The notes below the pieces were generated by a model that saw nothing but the letters and a program-made list of their open reading frames with translations, searched no databases and was not told the origin of the DNA. DNA of 35,361 nt from an uncultured Bacteroidales bacterium (GTDB taxonomy: Bacteria > Bacteroidota > Bacteroidia > Bacteroidales > WCHB1-69). Where the stretch lies: positions 1 to 35,361 of the forward strand of contig CAMJXE010000024.1 of the NCBI GenBank assembly GCA_946409645.1. The letters run 5' to 3'. Positions 30,783 to 35,361 of the stretch are shown here, in pieces (position 1 is the stretch's first letter; the number at the start of each line of letters is the position of its first letter). Made by a program: the position numbers and the translations under genes.

Positions 30783-31334
30783 ATGAAGAAGATATTATTG
30801 ACTGGAATATTTTGTATTGTGTTGGTATTCAGCTATGCACAAACGCAACCGATGAAGTTTTTGGGTGTTGGGATGAACAGTACGATGTCCACGTTTGTTT
30901 CGAAAATGAAGGGCAAGGGTTTTGTGGAGGATGTCAATCACACGAAACCGAACTACACAGTGATGAAGGGTACTTTTGCGGGCGAACGCGTGAAAATCGA
31001 AATTCGTTCTGCGGCGAAAACCCACCTTGTCTATAGCGTCAACGTCTTCTTTAACATGAGCACGCAGTTCACTTACCCCGATTTGCAGAGCCGTTTAAGC
31101 GGCAAATACGGGGAAATTTCGCAGGAGGTCAATAAAATCAAGGAGGAACCCATATACGTGAAATACACTACCGATTATTCCAAATGGCAGACCGACACGG
31201 ATACCGTTACACAGGCATGTAATTTTATCATACTCTCGAAGTGCAGCTATCACAGCACTTCACCGTTTGTTATCACATACATAGATGGGAAAAACTCCAA
31301 AGTGGAGACATTGGAAGTTAATTCGGATTTTTAG
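30783..31334 (+). CDS. Secreted protein of unknown function
   Basis: 183 aa with a signal peptide (MKKILLTGIFCIVLVFSYAQ). The mature chain starts MKFLGVGMNSTMSTFVSKMK, a pattern seen in Bacteroidota proteins of unknown role where a short helix follows F-x-G-x-x-x. It continues with mixed strands and one Cys pair (C near residues 143 and 151). No enzyme motif is visible. The stop codon overlaps the stop of the convergent oxidoreductase gene by two bases. Confidence 0.7.
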   Translation: MKKILLTGIFCIVLVFSYAQTQPMKFLGVGMNSTMSTFVSKMKGKGFVEDVNHTKPNYTVMKGTFAGERVKIEIRSAAKTHLVYSVNVFFNMSTQFTYPDLQSRLSGKYGEISQEVNKIKEEPIYVKYTTDYSKWQTDTDTVTQACNFIILSKCSYHSTSPFVITYIDGKNSKVETLEVNSDF

Positions 31335-32800
31335 TGGGCTTGATTGAGCAGGTCTTTGCCGCAAATGGCATTACAGGTCATCATTGATGTCATGGCAACA
31401 CCCAGCATACCGTGCAGCATCAAGTTTTGTCCGGCTTGAAAGAGGTTTTCAAAAGGTGTGGTGGGGGAGAGTACAGTGCCAATCAGATTGTCGTAGGTTT
31501 TGCGGATTCCGTAGGCGGAACCGTGCCAAGTGCCCGTGTAGTCGCGGTAAGTAAGTGGCGTGCTTGTCCAATAGTTGGTTATATTTCCTTCTAAATCAGG
31601 AATATAACGTTTTGCAAAAGCAATGCACTCTTCCGCTTTTTTCTGTTTGAAAGCTTTATATGCTTCGGGACGATGTCCTAAGGCGCTTTCTTCCCATTCG
31701 CTCACTGCGTCCCAGGACATAGCGACCAGCAGGTCGATGTTGGTGGCGAAATGTCCCTCTTTGGGTACATTGTAATTGATGAGCATGTTCTTAACGGGGT
31801 CGTTCTTCCCACAAGGGGTGTTCCATACATCGTCGGATTCAATGATGCTGATGCTCCGGTTTAGATAGGGGATGGTGTTGGGTCGCAGTTCCAGTTGTAC
31901 CGTGAACATGCCCACGGTGTTTTCCAGTCGTTGGATGCGTCGGCGGAAAATACCGCGCATTTGTTTGCATTCGGGGGTATATTGGATAGTCAGGTTGGGA
32001 TGTATGGTGGTGATGAACAGGTCGGCGTGGTATTCTGAGCCGTCGGAGCAGCGCACGCCCTTGATTCTGCCGTCTTCTCCAATTTCGAGCTGTTCCACAG
32101 CCTTGCGGGTCAGCAATTCGCCACCAGCAGCCTGAAGATTCTCCACCAGTCGGTTGATTAAGGTTTCGCCGCCGCCTTTTAGCCGGTAGGAACCTTGGGT
32201 GAACGAGTTGATGGATTGGAGGAACGAATAGAGCGGCAGTTTGTCGGTCAGTTCAGTGGTCAGGCATTGTCCACAGAGCAGGTTGCGCACCACTGGGCTG
32301 GAGAAATTTGCCTCCAAGTAGGCTTTGGCGGAGACTCCCATCAAAACGTTTTCAAAGACATTGTGATTAGGAAGGACAGAATCGTAGATACGGCCGTTGA
32401 TGTTCTTCATCAAGGAAACCAACTTCTTGAGAGCCGCTTTTTCGGAGGGGAAGTCGGCTGCGATGCCATCCACAAAATGTTGGAAACCCCGATTCAGGAA
32501 GTGGGTGTGCCCAAGGGTGTGAATCTCAAGGAATTGGTCGTCAAGGAGTTGCCAGGGAAGGTCTTCCAAAGCAAAGTAGGAGACTAAGGGATGGAGCACT
32601 TCTCCTTTGCCGATGCCGCCCACATAGTGGAAGCCAGTGTCATACATCTGGCCGTGGCGACGGAACGATTGGAATGCGCCGCCAGGAATCGGGCATTTTT
32701 CCAGCACGGTCACCTTTTTGCCTTCTTTTGCAAGTGCAATACCGCAGGTTAACCCGCCGAAGCCGCCGCCGATCACTATCGCATCTCTCTTTTCCGTCAT
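31331..32800 (-). CDS. FAD-dependent oxidoreductase of the phytoene desaturase/retinol saturase type
   Basis: 489 aa. Dinucleotide-binding motif VIGGGFGGLTCGIALAKEGK with the following glutamate in VTVLEKCPIPGGAF, then DTGFHYVGG. The C-terminal FAD-binding segment is NLFQAGQNLMLHGMLGVAMT. This layout is shared by carotenoid desaturases and the retinol 13,14-saturase branch, which oxidise or reduce conjugated chains. As last gene of an operon with ketosynthase, acyl carrier protein and dehydratases, it probably acts on a polyene or unsaturated acyl chain. It starts 3 nt after the stop of the preceding hotdog gene. Confidence 0.85.
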   Translation of the reverse strand: MTEKRDAIVIGGGFGGLTCGIALAKEGKKVTVLEKCPIPGGAFQSFRRHGQMYDTGFHYVGGIGKGEVLHPLVSYFALEDLPWQLLDDQFLEIHTLGHTHFLNRGFQHFVDGIAADFPSEKAALKKLVSLMKNINGRIYDSVLPNHNVFENVLMGVSAKAYLEANFSSPVVRNLLCGQCLTTELTDKLPLYSFLQSINSFTQGSYRLKGGGETLINRLVENLQAAGGELLTRKAVEQLEIGEDGRIKGVRCSDGSEYHADLFITTIHPNLTIQYTPECKQMRGIFRRRIQRLENTVGMFTVQLELRPNTIPYLNRSISIIESDDVWNTPCGKNDPVKNMLINYNVPKEGHFATNIDLLVAMSWDAVSEWEESALGHRPEAYKAFKQKKAEECIAFAKRYIPDLEGNITNYWTSTPLTYRDYTGTWHGSAYGIRKTYDNLIGTVLSPTTPFENLFQAGQNLMLHGMLGVAMTSMMTCNAICGKDLLNQAH

Positions 32801-32803
32801 GAT

Positions 32804-33157
32804 TTATCGCATTTCCGCATCCAATAGCAACCTGATGTCGTCAGGGTTGTCAGCGTGGGACAAGGTGGCTTTTATGGAGAGGGAGTCCCCGTTGTTTGTG
32901 ATTTGCCGATGTAGCCGAAGCGAGTCGCCCGGTCGGATCAGAGCGACGTATCTACAGGTCTTGATGGCAGAATAATGCAGAGGGCGACGGATGTCGCGAC
33001 TCACGCACTCGCGAATCATTCGCAGGGTGAGCACGCCGGGAGTGATGGGATTCCCGGGGAAATGCCCTTGATAGACGGGGTGGTTCTCATTCATTTTCAA
33101 CAATATGGAGTGCTCATCCGTCTCCAGAATGTCATATAATTTACTGTTCTGAGCCAT
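32804..33157 (-). CDS. FabZ/FabA-like hotdog protein, probable 3-hydroxyacyl-ACP dehydratase
   Basis: 117 aa. The motif NHPVYQGHFPGNPITPGV at residues 25-42 is the FabZ/FabA active-site strand and helix start, with catalytic H32. The partner glutamate/aspartate of FabZ is less clear (L-R-M-I-R-E follows). It is a compact, single-hotdog form as found in polyketide-like and aryl polyene clusters. 21 nt after the second hotdog gene; 3 nt before the oxidoreductase. Confidence 0.78.
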   Translation of the reverse strand: MAQNSKLYDILETDEHSILLKMNENHPVYQGHFPGNPITPGVLTLRMIRECVSRDIRRPLHYSAIKTCRYVALIRPGDSLRLHRQITNNGDSLSIKATLSHADNPDDIRLLLDAEMR

Positions 33158-33178
33158 TTTTTTTGCTATCCTGAAGGG

Positions 33179-33607
33179 TTAATTCGCCAATTTCATGCGG
33201 CAAGTCAAAATAGTTTGCCCATTGACAGCGGTTTGGGCCGACACTAAAGTAATATTACCCACCTGAGACATGATGGTCAGGTGGGTAATCAATGTGTCAC
33301 CGGCAGCGGGCATCAGTCCGCTTACCGTACAACGTTTAATGTCGCCGATATAGCCCATGTTGACATCTTCGCCGGCCAATTTGCGGATATGACCCACATA
33401 AGCCGCGGCTGTTTGGGCGATATGCTCCAATATGCCCTCTTCCGCCAGCAATCCAGACTCTTCCAGGAACATGTTGTCGCTGGAGATAGTCAAGGTGGAT
33501 TGGCAATTTTGCTCGTTTTCGCAAGTGAAACCGTCCACCATCAAAATGGGCGGTCGCTGAGGGATGAGGCTTGTGATGTCGTTTGTTTTATAAGCGGGTA
33601 TAGACAT
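33179..33607 (-). CDS. Hotdog-fold protein, dehydratase-like (ApeP-type)
   Basis: 142 aa. Opens with DITSLIPQRPPILMVDGFTC, the L-I-P-Q-R-P-P motif of the hotdog dehydratase-like proteins (FabA/FabZ relatives) found in aryl polyene clusters, and continues GILEHIAQTAAAYVGHIRKL with the E-H-x-A-Q helix. It overlaps the acyl carrier protein gene by 20 nt, so the two are translationally coupled. Probably a dehydratase or an accessory to one. Confidence 0.75.
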   Translation of the reverse strand: MSIPAYKTNDITSLIPQRPPILMVDGFTCENEQNCQSTLTISSDNMFLEESGLLAEEGILEHIAQTAAAYVGHIRKLAGEDVNMGYIGDIKRCTVSGLMPAAGDTLITHLTIMSQVGNITLVSAQTAVNGQTILTCRMKLAN

Positions 33608-33827
33608 AGTCGTACAGGTCAGCGAAAGTTTTCAGAGAAGGAAGGTCGGGAGTTTTAATCTCCACACCGAACTCCTCGTTTACTAACCCAACCATATCGA
33701 CAAGGCTCAGGCTGTCAAGATGCATGGTCTCTTTGATGTTTGCCTCGGGTTGAATGGCTTCTTGTTCCACTTCAAACTCGTCAGCGAGGATGGACACCAT
33801 TTTTTTGATCATTTCTTCTTTTTCCAT
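33588..33827 (-). CDS. Acyl carrier protein
   Basis: 79 aa, standard ACP size. Phosphopantetheine serine S39 in the motif HLDSLSLVDMV, with acidic helices around it (EEMIKKMVSILADEFEVEQE). It carries the growing acyl chain between ketosynthase and dehydratases of this operon. Different enough from a housekeeping ACP to be a dedicated carrier. The stop region overlaps the next gene. Confidence 0.9.
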   Translation of the reverse strand: MEKEEMIKKMVSILADEFEVEQEAIQPEANIKETMHLDSLSLVDMVGLVNEEFGVEIKTPDLPSLKTFADLYDYVYTRL

Positions 33828-33862
33828 AGGATTCTTTTTTGAAAAATATTATACTTTTTGAA

Positions 33863-35098
33863 TTATTTAATATCTTTGATGATTAAAGTGGAATTCGTGC
33901 CACCGAAACCGAAGCTGTTCGACAAGAAAATGTCGAAGTTGTAATTGTCGATGCGTTTTGCGGGGATGTTGAGTTTGCCTGTATCTTCGTCTCCGTGTTC
34001 GAAGTTGAGGTTCGGGGCGATGAAGTGGTTTTTCATCATGAGTATGGAGTAGATGACCTCGCTGGAGCCTGCCATCCACATTTCGTGACCGGTCTGGCCT
34101 TTGGTGGAGGTGACGGGCGGCATGTTGTCGCCGAAAACGGAGTAGATGGCCTTGGACTCGTTGGTGTCGCCGACAGAAGTGGAAGTTGCGTGGGCGTTGA
34201 TGTAGCCGATCTGTTCTTTGGTGACTCCGCTTTGCTCCAAAGCCATGAGGAGGGCTTTGCGCGGTCCGTCCACGTTGGGGGAGGAGATATGGTCACCGTT
34301 GGAGGAGAATCCGTATCCTAACACTTCCGCGATGATGGGGGCGCCGCGTTTCACTGCGGATTCATAGCTTTCGATGATGACCGTGGCTGCGCCGCCGCCG
34401 GGAACCAGTCCGTCGCGCCCTGCGTCGAAGGGCCTGGAGGCCTTTTCGGGTTCGTTTTCGCGCTTTGAGAAAGCACCGATGCCGTCGAAGCTGCCGATAG
34501 AGAAGGGGTTGACTTCTTGTGCGCCGCCACAGACGATGCAGTCTTGCAAGCCCCACTTGATGAGCAGCGAGCCGAGGCCGATGGCGTGGGAGCCGCTGGC
34601 ACAAGCCGCGCTCACCGTCATGTTGATGCCTTTCAGTTTGAACAGACAACCGAGGTTCATTGTCACCGTGGAATTCATAGATTGGAAGATGGCGCCAGAA
34701 CCTACTAAACGGGTGTTTTTCTTCTCGCGCATGGTATCGACGCTCTTCACCACGGCATCTGCGCTGCTGTCGTTACCATAGAGCAGGCCCACATCGTGAT
34801 GTTCCAGATAGTCCGCATCCATTTTGGCCATTTTGAGGGCATCTACTGTGGCCATATAGGCGTATTGTGCCTCTTCTGGCATGAATACGCGGTGTGCACG
34901 GTCCACAATGCCTTTCAGATTCGGCATCTGCACAGCGGCGGTGAGACCTGATTCGAAGCCCATTTCCTTACGGGCAGGGTCGAACACGATGCCCGATTTC
35001 CCATGAAACAAAGACTCTTTCACTTCATCCAAAGAGGTACCGATGCATGACCAAATGCCCATGCCCGTAATCACCACTCTTCTGTTGTTGTTGTTCAT
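33863..35098 (-). CDS. Beta-ketoacyl-ACP synthase (FabF-like)
   Basis: 411 aa, full-length. Catalytic triad: C166 in SAACASGSH, H303 in NAHATSTSVGD, H338 in TKGQTGHEM, all intact. Decarboxylating condensation of acyl and malonyl units. Only one ketosynthase is visible, and no chain-length-factor partner is in the window; it may lie beyond the edge. Head of a minus-strand operon with ACP, two dehydratase-like proteins and an FAD enzyme, behind a consensus promoter. Confidence 0.93.
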   Translation of the reverse strand: MNNNNRRVVITGMGIWSCIGTSLDEVKESLFHGKSGIVFDPARKEMGFESGLTAAVQMPNLKGIVDRAHRVFMPEEAQYAYMATVDALKMAKMDADYLEHHDVGLLYGNDSSADAVVKSVDTMREKKNTRLVGSGAIFQSMNSTVTMNLGCLFKLKGINMTVSAACASGSHAIGLGSLLIKWGLQDCIVCGGAQEVNPFSIGSFDGIGAFSKRENEPEKASRPFDAGRDGLVPGGGAATVIIESYESAVKRGAPIIAEVLGYGFSSNGDHISSPNVDGPRKALLMALEQSGVTKEQIGYINAHATSTSVGDTNESKAIYSVFGDNMPPVTSTKGQTGHEMWMAGSSEVIYSILMMKNHFIAPNLNFEHGDEDTGKLNIPAKRIDNYNFDIFLSNSFGFGGTNSTLIIKDIK

Positions 35099-35184
35099 AT
35101 ATATTGATTATTAATAAATTACAAATGTTAAAATTCCTTAAAAAATCGAAAAACAATATTCTTCATACCTAATTTTTCGAGCGG

Positions 35185-35215
35185 CAAAAATACAATTTTT
35201 GAGCATATTTCCAAA
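35185..35215 (-). promoter_or_regulatory. Promoter of the ketosynthase operon (TTTG-N19-TATTTTTG)
   Basis: On the minus strand TTTG (35215-35212), exactly 19 nt, then TATTTTTG (35192-35185) followed by CCG. This is a full match to the Bacteroidota primary promoter, the best in the window. It implies a 5' leader of about 80 nt before the ATG at 35098. Confidence 0.75.
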
Positions 35216-35361
35216 TACTTTTTTGGATTGTGCCGGAAGTCAATAAAATAAGGGGAAAGGACAAGAAATGACAGTTTGTAATGCAGAAGCCGAGATGTCT
35301 TATAGGGTGATTTTTGGAAGATTTTGAGAGTTTTAGCAGCAGAATCGATAGAAAAGGAAGA
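35216..35361. other. Upstream edge, no gene seen
   Basis: About 145 bp of AT-rich sequence at the window end. No reading frame, repeat or RNA that I can support; with the promoter and leader it makes a 263-bp gap before the edge. Confidence 0.5.

Overview
The window reads as a chromosomal piece of a Bacteroidales-type Bacteroidota. Evidence: recurrent TAnnTTTG -7 promoter boxes, several with a TTG/TTTG box exactly 19 nt upstream; a type IX secretion sorting domain; DUF1573 proteins; a Bacteroidota-style trigger factor; and a tmRNA whose tag reads GETSYAIAA. It mixes conserved housekeeping blocks with accessory islands rich in repeats and decaying genes. No tRNA, rRNA or CRISPR array was seen.

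Layout. 1-2012: tail of a probable SUMF1/FGE-domain gene, then two overlapping lipoproteins with aspartyl-protease-like motifs. 2038-3563: a 33-bp tandem repeat in front of a DUF4143 AAA ATPase. 3621-8910: two related ECF sigma factor/membrane protein modules (3674-5164 and 7280-8910) about 3.6 kb apart. Between them lie a PIN toxin-antitoxin pair, a small secreted protein and a lipocalin-like lipoprotein. The second module has a 1-nt deletion in the sigma gene and an in-frame stop that detaches a SecDF-P1-head-like domain. 8932-9842: a REP-associated (RAYT) transposase with four identical 28-bp palindromes, one inside its own coding sequence. 9896-12838: an NtrC-type response regulator and its histidine kinase, separated by 35 exact-phase copies of an 8-bp ATGANNCG repeat running into the kinase start codon.

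12911-19100 (minus strand): an M16 and an M6-like secreted metalloprotease in one operon, a repeat-bearing gap, 3-methyladenine DNA glycosylase, and a helix-hairpin-helix protein. 19390-22560: a coiled-coil protein, zapA, a 6S-RNA-like long hairpin, rny, a FtsB/DivIC protein and aroQ. 22613-23906: two DUF1573 proteins and tmRNA. 24017-28537: a TPR-like protein, secG, tig, clpP and clpX, so protein export, folding and ClpXP proteolysis sit together next to tmRNA, which tags ClpXP substrates.

28636-31334: a small secreted protein built of 11-residue repeats, a GH29 alpha-L-fucosidase and a secreted protein of unknown function. 31331-35098 (minus strand): a five-gene operon (ketosynthase, acyl carrier protein, two hotdog dehydratase-like proteins, FAD-dependent desaturase/saturase-like oxidoreductase) behind a perfect-spacing promoter. 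It is probably one end of a polyene or other specialised acyl-chain cluster that continues outside the window.

Most unusual: the 8-bp ATGA repeat that puts every reading frame of the kinase leader through overlapping start/stop signals; the decayed sigma/membrane duplicate with a swapped C-terminal domain and a shared candidate promoter; the RAYT carrying its own palindrome; and the 33-bp iterons before the ATPase.
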